The translations under genes and the position numbers were made by a program. 64,000 bases of DNA, from assembly GCF_008329605.1 (NCBI RefSeq), contig NZ_NPKO01000001.1:1-64000 (forward strand), read 5' to 3'. The DNA comes from Mycolicibacterium sp. P9-64. Its GTDB lineage: Bacteria > Actinomycetota > Actinomycetes > Mycobacteriales > Mycobacteriaceae. Below are positions 45,368 through 54,106 of the stretch, one piece after another (position 1 is the first letter of the stretch; the number at the start of each line of letters is the position of its first letter). The notes beneath the pieces were generated by a model. The model was not told the origin of the DNA and did no database searches. It saw only the letters and a list, made by a program, of their open reading frames with translations.

Positions 45368-46483
45368 ATGCGAGTGACGATCATCGGCGGTGGCATCCTC
45401 GGGACTGCCCATGCACTGGAGGCGGTGCAGCGCGGCCATCACGTCACCCAACTCGAAAGAGAAGTCGAGGCCCGCGGCGCCACCGTCAGAAACTTCGGGT
45501 TGGTGTGGGTGTCGGGCCGGGCGCCCTTCGAACTCGACGTCGCGCTTCGTTCCCGCGAGCTGTGGGAGGACATCGGTTCGCGCATCCCAGGGGTCGGGTT
45601 TCGGCCCGCAGGCTCGATGACCTTGCTGCGCACTCCCCGCGAGGTCGCCGTCGCGCAGGACGTTGCCGCGCGGCCCGACGCCGCGAGCCGCGGCTTCGAA
45701 CTGCTCGAGCCGGACCGGGTCAGGGACCTCAACCCGGCGCTGCGCGGGAAATTCCTTGCCGGCCTGCACTGTTCGATGGACGCTGCAGTCGAGTCCCGCC
45801 AGGCGATGCCCGCGATCCGCGCGTACATGGCGGAGACCGGCCGGTACGAGTTCGTGCCGGGTACCGAAGCGCGCTCCATCAACGGCCGCGTCGTCCGTGA
45901 CGACCAGGGCAACACCTACGAGGGTGACCTCGTTCTGGTGTGCCCGGGCGCCGCCCATGGCGGGCTGACGCGTGAGATCGCAGGCGTGCTGCCGGTGCGC
46001 CGAGTGCGCCTGCAGATGATGCAGACCGAACCGCTCGACGAACCGCTCACCACCGCCATCGCGGACGGTGACAGCCTGAGGTACTACCCGGGTTACGCGG
46101 GCGAGGCGCTGAATGAGTTGGTGGCCAACGAACCTCAGGATTCGGTGGCGGGCGACGACCGCATGCAGCTGCTGTGCGTACAGCGCCTGCACGGCGGGCT
46201 CACCATCGGCGACACCCACGAGTACGAAGAGCCGTTTGCGTTCGACGTCCAGGAGTCGCCGTACGCCTACCTGGCCGCGCTCGCCGAGGAGTTCCTCGGC
46301 CGTCCGCTGCCGGCGATCCGGCAGCGCTGGGCAGGCGTGTACAGCCAGTGCGTCGACCCGGGTCAGCTGGTCTCCCGCACCGACGCCGGTGACGGAGTCT
46401 GGGTGGTCACCGGACCCGGCGGGCGCGGGATGACCATGTCCCCGGCGTTCGCCGAACAGACCGCCGAACTGATCAACCTCTGA
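45368..46483 (+). CDS. FAD-dependent oxidoreductase of aminophosphonate loci (TIGR03364 type)
   Basis: A 371-residue DAO-fold flavoprotein: ADP-binding VTIIGGGILGTAHALEA at the N-terminus and GPGGRGMTMSPAFAEQTAEL at the C-terminus. Members of the TIGR03364 group are encoded beside phosphonate genes. Related enzymes are reported to oxidatively deaminate or dealkylate 2-aminoethylphosphonate and its N-alkyl forms, yielding phosphonoacetaldehyde. It is followed 11 bases later by the phosphonatase-like gene, which would use that aldehyde. It is the first gene of the rightward operon controlled by the operator at 45277. Confidence 0.87.
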   Translation: MRVTIIGGGILGTAHALEAVQRGHHVTQLEREVEARGATVRNFGLVWVSGRAPFELDVALRSRELWEDIGSRIPGVGFRPAGSMTLLRTPREVAVAQDVAARPDAASRGFELLEPDRVRDLNPALRGKFLAGLHCSMDAAVESRQAMPAIRAYMAETGRYEFVPGTEARSINGRVVRDDQGNTYEGDLVLVCPGAAHGGLTREIAGVLPVRRVRLQMMQTEPLDEPLTTAIADGDSLRYYPGYAGEALNELVANEPQDSVAGDDRMQLLCVQRLHGGLTIGDTHEYEEPFAFDVQESPYAYLAALAEEFLGRPLPAIRQRWAGVYSQCVDPGQLVSRTDAGDGVWVVTGPGGRGMTMSPAFAEQTAELINL

Positions 46484-46494
46484 GAGGGAAGACG

Positions 46495-47193
46495 ATGACC
46501 AACAGAGACATTCAAAATGACATTCAACTCGCCGTCGTAGACATGGCGGGCACCACCGTCGCCGACGACGGTCTCGTGGTCCGCTCGTTCGAGGCAGCGG
46601 CAACGGCGGTAGGCCTGCCAGAGACCGGAGCCGAGCGCGAGAGTGCGCGCCAGTATGTCCTCGACACCATGGGGCAGTCGAAGATCGTCGTCTTCAGGGC
46701 TCTGTTCGGCAGCGAAGACGTCGCGCAGCGCGCCAACGTCGCGTTCGAGAGCGCCTACGAGGGCTTGATCGAAACTGGACACGCGGAGCCCATTCCCGGT
46801 GCAGCCGAGGCGATCACCCGGCTGCGCGACGCCGGCGTAAGGGTCGCCCTCACCACCGGTTTCAGCGGCACCACCCAGGAGAAGCTCCTGGCGGCGCTCG
46901 GCTGGCAGTCGCTTGCCGACCTGGTGCTTGCCCCCGGTGACGGCGTCCGCGGGCGCCCGTACCCCGATCTCATCCTCACCGCACTGATCCGCCTGCAGGC
47001 CGACGGCGTGTCCCGTGTCGCCGCGCTCGGCGACACCAGCAACGACGTCGAGAGTGCACTGAGGGCCGGATGTGCCATCGCCGCAGGCACTCTCACCGGC
47101 GCACACGACGAGCGCCAACTTCGCGAGGCCGGTGCCACGCACGTCGTGCCTAGCGTCGTCCAGTTCGCCGATCTGATCCTCGACGAGTCCTGA
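46495..47193 (+). CDS. Phosphonoacetaldehyde hydrolase-like HAD protein (PhnX-like)
   Basis: A 232-residue HAD hydrolase with nucleophile Asp16 in VVDMAGTTV, the phosphonatase-like cap motif MGQSK with Lys63 (candidate Schiff-base lysine), and the metal motif GDTSNDVESAL. Phosphonatases split phosphonoacetaldehyde into acetaldehyde and phosphate. The nucleophile segment has Met where PhnX has Trp (DWAGTT), typical of the PhnX-like subgroup (TIGR03351). RBS AGAGGGAAG lies just before the ATG. It is the likely C-P bond-breaking step of the locus. Confidence 0.87.
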   Translation: MTNRDIQNDIQLAVVDMAGTTVADDGLVVRSFEAAATAVGLPETGAERESARQYVLDTMGQSKIVVFRALFGSEDVAQRANVAFESAYEGLIETGHAEPIPGAAEAITRLRDAGVRVALTTGFSGTTQEKLLAALGWQSLADLVLAPGDGVRGRPYPDLILTALIRLQADGVSRVAALGDTSNDVESALRAGCAIAAGTLTGAHDERQLREAGATHVVPSVVQFADLILDES

Positions 47194-47228
47194 CCACCAC
47201 CTCCCGACCCCAACCGAAGGGCTGACAC

Positions 47229-48275
47229 ATGAAACTCCGCACGACCCTCGCGGCGATCTCCGCCGCAGCACTCGCCGTCACGTTGACTGCCTGCGGTGGC
47301 ACCGGCTCTTCGGGATCGGGTGCCGGTGAGACCGTCACCGTGTACAGCGCCGACGGACTCGCCTCGTGGTACAAGGGCCAGTTCGACAAGTTCACCAAGG
47401 ACACCGGCATCAACGTCAACATCGTGGAAGCCGGCTCGGGCGAAGTAGTTTCGCGCGTCGAGAAGGAACAGTCGAACCCGCAGGCCGACCTGCTGGTGAC
47501 CCTGCCACCGTTCATCCAGAAGGCCGACGCGTCAGGACTGCTTCAGGCCAGCGGCATCGACACCAAGGGCATTCCCGCCGAACAGGTCGGCCCCGGCGGC
47601 AACTACCTTCCGATCGTCAACAACGCGCTGAGCTTCATCGCCAATCCCAGCGCCAACCCGCAGCCGGTCAGCTGGGATGACCTGCTGAAGCCCGAATACA
47701 AGGGCAAGCTGCAGTATTCGACGCCGGGGCAGGCAGGCGACGGCACCGCGGTGCTCATCCTGTTGCAACACCTGCTCGGCAAGCAGGGTGCACTCGACTA
47801 CCTTGGCAAGCTGCAGGCCAACAACGTCGGACCGTCTTCATCGACCGGCAAGCTGCAGCCCAAGGTGAGCAACGGCGAGCTGCTGGTCGCCAACGGCGAC
47901 GTGCAGATGAACCTCGGCTCGATCAAGGACGACGGCTCGAAGTTCAACGTCTTCATCCCGGCGGCCGCTGACGGCAAGAAGACCACCGTCTCGCTGCCCT
48001 ACGTCGGTGGTGTCACCAAGGGTGCACCGCACGCCGACGGCGCGAAGAAGCTGCTGGCGTTCCTGGTGTCCGAGGACGTGCAGAAGACCGTCGCCCCCGA
48101 CGCGCTCGGCATCCCGGTGCTCGACTCGTTGGTCAAGTCGTCGGAGGAGGCGGCCGGCCCGAATACGCCTGCGGGCGTATTGAAGGGCGTCGAGGTGTGG
48201 GTGCCGGACTGGAAGGCCGTGCTGGCCGATCTCGACGCCGACGTGGCCGCGTACCAGAAGGTCACCGGTAGCTGA
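47229..48275 (+). CDS. 2-aminoethylphosphonate ABC transporter, substrate-binding lipoprotein
   Basis: A 348-residue periplasmic-type binding protein: lipobox LTAC (Cys21) and a type II binding fold of the iron/phosphonate group (TVYSADGLASWYKGQF, then VNNALSFIANP). It lies between the phosphonatase and the ABC ATPase, so its ligand is most likely 2-aminoethylphosphonate or a relative. Fe3+ binding, common in related proteins, is less likely by context. Confidence 0.88.
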   Translation: MKLRTTLAAISAAALAVTLTACGGTGSSGSGAGETVTVYSADGLASWYKGQFDKFTKDTGINVNIVEAGSGEVVSRVEKEQSNPQADLLVTLPPFIQKADASGLLQASGIDTKGIPAEQVGPGGNYLPIVNNALSFIANPSANPQPVSWDDLLKPEYKGKLQYSTPGQAGDGTAVLILLQHLLGKQGALDYLGKLQANNVGPSSSTGKLQPKVSNGELLVANGDVQMNLGSIKDDGSKFNVFIPAAADGKKTTVSLPYVGGVTKGAPHADGAKKLLAFLVSEDVQKTVAPDALGIPVLDSLVKSSEEAAGPNTPAGVLKGVEVWVPDWKAVLADLDADVAAYQKVTGS

Positions 48276-48277
48276 TC

Positions 48278-49456
48278 ATGGCCAGGTTCGGGCTGGGCAC
48301 CAGCCGCGCGGCGGAGGCCACGGAGGACGTCGAGGAGACGATTGCCGAGCCCGACGCTCCGGCCATCACGTTCGATCGGGTCGGCGTGGCCTACGGCAGG
48401 GGCAAGAAGGCGACCGACGCGCTGGTCGACTTCAACTTGCGCGTGGCCGCGGGCGAGACGGTGGCGCTGCTCGGCCCAAGCGGGTCGGGCAAGTCCACCG
48501 CGCTCAACGCGCTCGCGGGTTTCGTGCGCCCGACGACGGGTTCCGTGCTGCTCGGCGGCCGCGACGTCACCGACCTCCCCCCGGCCAAACGCGGCATCGG
48601 TGTCGTGTTGCAGTCCTACGCACTGTTCCCGCACATGCGGGTTTCCGACAACGTCGCGTTCGGGCTGAAGTCACGGCGGATTCCTCGGGGCGACATCGCA
48701 TCTCGTGTCGCCGAGGCCTTGGACATGGTCGGAATGTCGGCGTACGCGAAGCGGTTGCCTCGCGAGCTGTCCGGCGGTCAGCAGCAGCGCATCGCCATCG
48801 CTCGAGCGCTGGCCATCCAGCCCAAGGTGCTTCTGCTCGACGAGCCGCTCGCCGCGCTCGACGCGCAGTTGCGGCACTCGATGCTCGCCGAGCTGCAACG
48901 GCTCAAGGAGGCGCTGCCCGGCACCGCGATGCTGTACGTCACGCACGATCAGAGCGAGGCGTTGGCGCTTGCCGACCGGATCGTGGTGATGAACGACGCC
49001 CGGCTGATGGACGTCGACACCGCGGAGAACCTGTGGAAGCGACCGCCGACCAGTTTCACCGCTGCGTTCCTCGGTGGCGCCAACCTGATCCCGTGCACGG
49101 TCGGCCGCGTGATCGGCACGTCGGCACTCGTCAGCTTCGCACGCAAGACCGTCAGCGCCGAGGCGCCACAGCCGGCAGTCGGCAGGATCGACTGGGCACC
49201 GGAGTCCAAGGCGCTGTTGTGCATTCGCCCGCACGCGCTGCAGGTCGTCTCGCTCGGACATCGAGATGCCGTCCGCGGCACGGTGAAGGCGAGCGTGTGG
49301 CGAGGGTCCACCACCCGCCTGGTGGTATCGGTCAACGGGCTGCCCGATCAGCTGATCGACATCGACGTGCCAGGTAACACGCAGTACGAGATCGGCAGTG
49401 AGGTCGGCGTGCGGTTCCCGGATCCGTCGGGCGTCCTCGTTCAGGTCCCGGCGTGA
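48278..49456 (+). CDS. 2-aminoethylphosphonate ABC transporter ATPase
   Basis: A 392-residue ABC subunit: Walker A LGPSGSGKST (about residue 70), Q-loop VLQSYALFPHM, signature LSGGQQQR, Walker B VLLLDEPLAALD and switch His in YVTHDQSEA, then a C-terminal TOBE-like domain. It energises uptake with the two permeases that follow. The stop overlaps the next start as GTGA. Confidence 0.93.
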   Translation: MARFGLGTSRAAEATEDVEETIAEPDAPAITFDRVGVAYGRGKKATDALVDFNLRVAAGETVALLGPSGSGKSTALNALAGFVRPTTGSVLLGGRDVTDLPPAKRGIGVVLQSYALFPHMRVSDNVAFGLKSRRIPRGDIASRVAEALDMVGMSAYAKRLPRELSGGQQQRIAIARALAIQPKVLLLDEPLAALDAQLRHSMLAELQRLKEALPGTAMLYVTHDQSEALALADRIVVMNDARLMDVDTAENLWKRPPTSFTAAFLGGANLIPCTVGRVIGTSALVSFARKTVSAEAPQPAVGRIDWAPESKALLCIRPHALQVVSLGHRDAVRGTVKASVWRGSTTRLVVSVNGLPDQLIDIDVPGNTQYEIGSEVGVRFPDPSGVLVQVPA

Positions 49457-50382
49457 CGGCACTGCTGGAGCGCCCCGCGCTCGAGGCGCCGGAGCGGCCT
49501 GCGCCGCCGAGGTCCTTCGCGGCGTGGTGGTCGGTACCGCCGCTGGTGATCGTGCTCATCGCCGCGGTGTACCCACTCATCAGGGTGTGCCTGGAGTCGC
49601 TGAAAGCCGGTGGTACGGGCAGCGGTTGGTCCAACTGGGCTGGTGTACTCACTTCGCAGGCATTCCTGGACGCACTCTGGCGCACGGTCGCCATCGCCGC
49701 GACGTCGACCGTGGGATGCCTGATCCTCGGCACGTTTCTGGCCATCGTGCTGGCGTTCGTGCCGTTTCCCGGCTCGCAGCTCGTCGGCAGGCTCATCGAC
49801 ACCGTGCTGGCGCTGCCATCGTTCCTCATCACGCTGGCGTTCACGTTCCTGTACGGCACGGCGGGCGCGGTGAACGCCGCGATCGCCGGGCTCACCGGTG
49901 CCGACTCGCCGGTGCTGAACTTCCTGTACACGCCAGCCGGTGTGATCGCGGCCGAGGTCACGTTCTTCACGCCGTTCGTGATCCGGCCGCTGCTGGCGTC
50001 GTTCTCGATGCTGCCGAGGGCGCAGCTCGACGTGGCGGCCAGCCTCGGGGCGTCGCCGCTGCGCGTGCTTCGGACGGTGGTGATGCCCGAGGCATGGCCC
50101 GCACTGATGGCGGGTGGCAGCCTGGTTCTGTTGTTGTCGCTCAACGAGTTCGGCATCGTCCTGTTCACCGGCGCCAAGGGCGTCATCACGCTGCCGGTGC
50201 TCATCTACACCCGAGGCATCGTGACGTTCGACCTGCCGGGCGCGGCGGTGATCGCGACGGTGCAGATCGCGCTGTCGCTGGCCCTGTACACGCTCTACCG
50301 GGTGATCTTCGCGAGGGTCATGGAACGGCGCGCGAACGATAAGGAGGTGGCCACCGATGTTGTTGTGGACCAAGCGAAGTAG
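49453..50382 (+). CDS. 2-aminoethylphosphonate ABC permease 1
   Basis: A 309-residue inner-membrane permease with six or more helices and the ABC coupling motif LDVAASLGASPLRVLRTVVMPEAWPALMAG. It overlaps the second permease gene by 26 bases. It forms the membrane channel as a heterodimer with that protein. Confidence 0.92.
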   Translation: MTALLERPALEAPERPAPPRSFAAWWSVPPLVIVLIAAVYPLIRVCLESLKAGGTGSGWSNWAGVLTSQAFLDALWRTVAIAATSTVGCLILGTFLAIVLAFVPFPGSQLVGRLIDTVLALPSFLITLAFTFLYGTAGAVNAAIAGLTGADSPVLNFLYTPAGVIAAEVTFFTPFVIRPLLASFSMLPRAQLDVAASLGASPLRVLRTVVMPEAWPALMAGGSLVLLLSLNEFGIVLFTGAKGVITLPVLIYTRGIVTFDLPGAAVIATVQIALSLALYTLYRVIFARVMERRANDKEVATDVVVDQAK

Positions 50383-51154
50383 GGCAATCCTGATCGGTGT
50401 CTTCGCCGTCGTGGTGCTCGTCGTCTTCGTCGCGCCATTGTCGACGGTGGTGCTGGCCGGACTTGCCGGCTCCTGGACCGGTGCACTGCCGTCGAACCTC
50501 GGTTTCACCCACTTCGGCGACGCGCTGTCCGGTGAGAATCTGGCCAGCCTCTCGGTCAGCCTGCAGACCGCGTTCGTCGCGGGTGCGATCGCGCTGGTCC
50601 TCGGCACCTGGGCGGCGCTGGCGGCGCGTGAGGCACCGGGGTGGCTCGGCCGCATCGTCGACGCCGTGTTCCACCTTCCGATCGCGGTGCCGTCCGTGGC
50701 GATCGGTCTCGGCTTGCTCATCGCGTTCAACTCGCGGCCGCTACTTCTCGGCGGCACCCGCTGGATCGTGATCCTCGCGCATACCGTGCTGGTGCTCGCC
50801 TTTTCGTTCAGTGCGGTGTCGGCCGCCCTCGATCGCCTCGACCCGGCCTATCGTCAGGCCGCGGAATCGCTTGGCGCTGGACCGGTTCGGGTGCTGACGC
50901 GAATCACGCTGCCGCTGCTGATCCCGTCCCTCGGCGCGGCGGCGGGGTTGGCGGTCGCGCTGTCCATGGGTGAACTCGGGGCCACCGTGATGGTCTACCC
51001 CGCGACGTGGAAGACGTTGCCCGTCACGATCTTCGCGCTGACCGACCGCGGCCAGGCGTTCCAGGCCGCCGCGTGTACGGCGATCCTTCTGCTCGTCACA
51101 CTGCTTGCGCTGATGCTGCTTGGCCGCATCCGCGGTCGCGCCGCTCTGCGCTAG
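50357..51154 (+). CDS. 2-aminoethylphosphonate ABC permease 2
   Basis: A 265-residue permease with the coupling motif YRQAAESLGAGPVRVLTRITLPLLIPS and six hydrophobic helices. It ends the phosphonate operon. ATG 50357 lies inside the 3' end of permease 1. No clear terminator is visible in the 75 bases before the convergent gene. Confidence 0.92.
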   Translation: MLLWTKRSRAILIGVFAVVVLVVFVAPLSTVVLAGLAGSWTGALPSNLGFTHFGDALSGENLASLSVSLQTAFVAGAIALVLGTWAALAAREAPGWLGRIVDAVFHLPIAVPSVAIGLGLLIAFNSRPLLLGGTRWIVILAHTVLVLAFSFSAVSAALDRLDPAYRQAAESLGAGPVRVLTRITLPLLIPSLGAAAGLAVALSMGELGATVMVYPATWKTLPVTIFALTDRGQAFQAAACTAILLLVTLLALMLLGRIRGRAALR

Positions 51155-51229
51155 CGCCCCGGACCGCCGAGTGCGCGACCACGGCGGAAATCTGGCTGCT
51201 GGCTCGCCACCCACGCACGTTGGGCGCAA

Positions 51230-52609
51230 TCAGGCAGGCGGCGCAGGTGCAGGTGGTGCCGGTTCGGGCGGTGGTGGTGGCACCAGCCACGGCAGCGTGA
51301 TCGGTGCCATGCCGGGGATCTCGATGACGCCGGGCTGAGGGGCGGTGCTCTCGGGCGTCGTGGGCGGCGGCGGACCTGGCGGCGGACCCCCTGGCGGCGG
51401 AGCTCCCGGCGATGGTGACGTCCCCGGAGGCGGTGCCACGGCGGTGACCGTCGTCGGCAGGGCCGAAGGCGGGGTCGTATAGACCGGAGGCACCGCGGCG
51501 TTGGTCGACGGTGCGGCCGTCGACGGCGCACTGCTGGGTGCCGGCTCGTTGGTCGAGGGCGCCTGGGTGCGGGATTCGGCAGGCGGCTCTTCCCGCGGCG
51601 TCTCGGACGGTGGGCTCGGCGGTGGTGGGGAGGGTGCTGGTCCGTCGATGAAGGGTTGCACCCTGGTGCTGCCGACCTTGGCCGCCCAGCCGCCGTCGGC
51701 GGGTGTGCCGATGGAGCATGACACCTGTCGGCTGCCCGCGGCCCAGCTCGCGGGGGACACGGTGTCGTAGTGGACGGTCATGCCGACGCTTTGCAGCGTC
51801 GCAGGCGCTAGGTAGGCATCGGCAGTCCGCGTGCAGACGTCGGCAAGGAACTCCAGCTGCTCCGGCTCGGGGGGAAAGCCCCCGGGAAACCGCTCGCCCA
51901 GGTTGGCCGACCCGACCACCTCGAGGGCGTGCGGAGATGAACAGTCCGCTGGCACGTCCGATGACCGGTGGGTGGCCTCCAAGATGCCGATACACGTGCC
52001 GGGCGGCCACACCCTGGACTGGTCTAGATCGGCGATCTTGCCCTGGAACGGGATCGCCCGTCCTCCCGGACCGAGCAGCTGCAAGCCGCAGAGCAGGTTT
52101 CGCTCGCTCGCCGGTGTCCCGACGGCGTCACCCGGCCAGATGACGCTGATGGTGAACCTGCTGGACGGGTCGTACCGATTGCCGAGGTACTGGCGCGCGG
52201 CCAGCTGACACGGTTCACCGAAGTTGTTCATCGGAACCGGCTTGATGACCTCGAACGTGTGGTCGCTCGAGCACTGGACGAACGACGGTTTGTCCGGCTC
52301 GTCAGGCGGCCAACCAAGACAGGTGCCGGTGTTGGCGTTGCCGAAGACCACGTCGGCGCGGCTCTCGCCGCTGGATGCGTTCCGTTCCCGCTCGGGTGTC
52401 GAGGTGGCGAGCTGGATGACGCCGCCGAGGATGAGACCGATCAACGCCAACGTCAGGAGGCCGCGCCGGTTTGCACGCTTGGCTCGCTGCAGTTCCTCGA
52501 CGGGCGTCTGCGGGGTGCCCAGCGCGGCAATGACCGACGCGAGGTCGACGGTCTCAGCGCCGTTGCTCGACGATGGCGACTCGCTCGCCGGGCCGAGTTT
52601 GCTAGCCAC
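51230..52609 (-). CDS. Septum-formation-family membrane protein with proline-rich tail
   Basis: A 459-residue protein: cytoplasmic N-terminus, one membrane helix (GLLTLALIGLILGGVIQLA), then an exported region with two repeats of the septum-formation-family type. Each repeat has a GTC(L/I)G and a CSSxHxxEV block: GTCLGWPPDEP with VQCSSDHTFEV, and GTCIGILEATH with DCSSPHALEVV. A long Pro/Ala/Ser/Thr tail of about 150 residues follows. The function is not established. GTG 52609 (MASKLGP) is used; GTG 52627 would add six residues. Confidence 0.83.
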   Translation of the reverse strand: MASKLGPASESPSSSNGAETVDLASVIAALGTPQTPVEELQRAKRANRRGLLTLALIGLILGGVIQLATSTPERERNASSGESRADVVFGNANTGTCLGWPPDEPDKPSFVQCSSDHTFEVIKPVPMNNFGEPCQLAARQYLGNRYDPSSRFTISVIWPGDAVGTPASERNLLCGLQLLGPGGRAIPFQGKIADLDQSRVWPPGTCIGILEATHRSSDVPADCSSPHALEVVGSANLGERFPGGFPPEPEQLEFLADVCTRTADAYLAPATLQSVGMTVHYDTVSPASWAAGSRQVSCSIGTPADGGWAAKVGSTRVQPFIDGPAPSPPPPSPPSETPREEPPAESRTQAPSTNEPAPSSAPSTAAPSTNAAVPPVYTTPPSALPTTVTAVAPPPGTSPSPGAPPPGGPPPGPPPPTTPESTAPQPGVIEIPGMAPITLPWLVPPPPPEPAPPAPAPPA

Positions 52610-52830
52610 GATGGTCAAGCTTGGCACAGTCCGGGACGCCGTGCCCAGCCACGAGGCCCTTCGTTAGTTGACCCGTGGCCGCCCCGTTACTTCAACAGCG
52701 GGTTCCGGGACTGGCCGACAATGCGCTCGGCGATGGGTGTTCCAGATCACGATCCCCCGGCCAAGTGCCGCGGGTAGACAACTTCCCAGAGTTGTCGTGT
52801 GTCGACGATCACCAGAGGTACAGTCGCGCC

Positions 52831-54084
52831 ATGACGGCTCGACCGGACACCCGGTATTCCGGAGCGGCTCCGGCCGCGACATCCAGCTCCGGCCCGACCT
52901 GGGCGACGCGTGCGCGCTGGTTGATGAAGGCGGGCCCTGCCGACTACATGCTGGCGATGAGCGTCGCGTCGACGTCGCTGCCGGTGATCGGCAAGCACCT
53001 CGAGCCCCTTGGTGGCGTGACGGCGATGAGCATCTGGGGTGTGCGGCACATGCCCGACTTCCTCAGCGCCGCGGTGAAGTCGTGGTTCACGCCGGGCATC
53101 GGCGAGGTGCGCCAGCTCGAGCGCGACGCGACCAATGCCGTCACCGAGGCTGCCCTTCAGGGCGTCGTGCCTGCACGGGATCTCGACATCACCTGGCCCG
53201 CACCCGAGCGCACTCCACCTGTCTGGAAGGCGTTCGAGCACCGCAAGAACGTCTACCGGTCCTCGGTGCGGTACGGCGACAGCCCGGCGCAGCTGCTCGA
53301 CGTGTGGCGCACCGAGGAACTGCCCACCCAACCCGCACCGGTACTGCTGTTCGTTCCCGGTGGCGCGTGGGTGCACGGGAGCCGGCTGCTCCAGGGCTAC
53401 GCCTTGATGTCGCACTTGGCCGAGATGGGCTGGGTGTGCCTGTCCATCGACTACCGGGTGGCACCCAATCACCGTTGGCCCCAACACATCACCGACGTAA
53501 AGACCGCCATCGCGTGGGCACGCGCCAACGTCGACAAGTTCGGCGGCGACCGCGACTTCGTGACGATCGCAGGCACCTCCGCCGGTGGTCACCTCGCCGC
53601 GCTGGCGGGCCTGACCGGAAACGAACCGGACCTGCAGGACGAGCTGCCCGAGGGGTCCGACACGTCCGTCGACGCGGTCGTCGGCATCTACGGCCGCTAT
53701 GACTGGGAGGACCGCTCGACCCCCGAGCGGGAACGCTTCGTCGACTTCCTCGAGAAGGTGGTGGTCAAGCGCAGCATCGCCAAGCACCCCGAGATCTTCC
53801 AAGAGGCCTCGCCGATCGCTCGAGTGCACGCCGACGCGCCGCCGTTCCTGGTCGTGCACGGCAGCGGCGACACGGTGATCCCGGTGCAGCAGGCCCGTGA
53901 CTTCGTCGCGAGGCTGCGATCGGCGTCGCGCGCACTGGTCGGATACGTCGAGTTGCCGGGTGCTGGTCACGGCTTCGACATGACAGACGGTGCCCGCACC
54001 GGCTCGATGGCCACGGCAATCGGCCTGTTCCTCAACGAAGTCCAGCGAAAGCGGACGATCGCGCGCGCCAAGCAGGTTATATAA
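52831..54084 (+). CDS. lipC: HSL-type esterase (LipC-like)
   Basis: A 417-residue esterase: VPGGAWVHGSRLLQGY oxyanion motif (GGAW variant of HGGG), nucleophile GTSAGGHLAAL, acid HGSGDTVIP and His GAGHGFDM. It matches Rv0220 (LipC, 403 residues), a cell-surface esterase, and lies 22 bases before the wax ester synthase gene as Rv0220 precedes Rv0221. ATG 52831 is used; the preceding 220 bases are the divergent promoter region, with no other structure I can support. Confidence 0.92.
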   Translation: MTARPDTRYSGAAPAATSSSGPTWATRARWLMKAGPADYMLAMSVASTSLPVIGKHLEPLGGVTAMSIWGVRHMPDFLSAAVKSWFTPGIGEVRQLERDATNAVTEAALQGVVPARDLDITWPAPERTPPVWKAFEHRKNVYRSSVRYGDSPAQLLDVWRTEELPTQPAPVLLFVPGGAWVHGSRLLQGYALMSHLAEMGWVCLSIDYRVAPNHRWPQHITDVKTAIAWARANVDKFGGDRDFVTIAGTSAGGHLAALAGLTGNEPDLQDELPEGSDTSVDAVVGIYGRYDWEDRSTPERERFVDFLEKVVVKRSIAKHPEIFQEASPIARVHADAPPFLVVHGSGDTVIPVQQARDFVARLRSASRALVGYVELPGAGHGFDMTDGARTGSMATAIGLFLNEVQRKRTIARAKQVI

Positions 54085-54106
54085 CCTCCGGGGTAGGAGG
54101 TTTCCG

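Noticed and set aside
45368..46483. Oxidoreductase as a plain D-amino-acid oxidase
   Set aside because: The fold is DAO-like, but the gene is the first of a phosphonate operon behind a PhnF-type operator and is followed by a PhnX-like gene.
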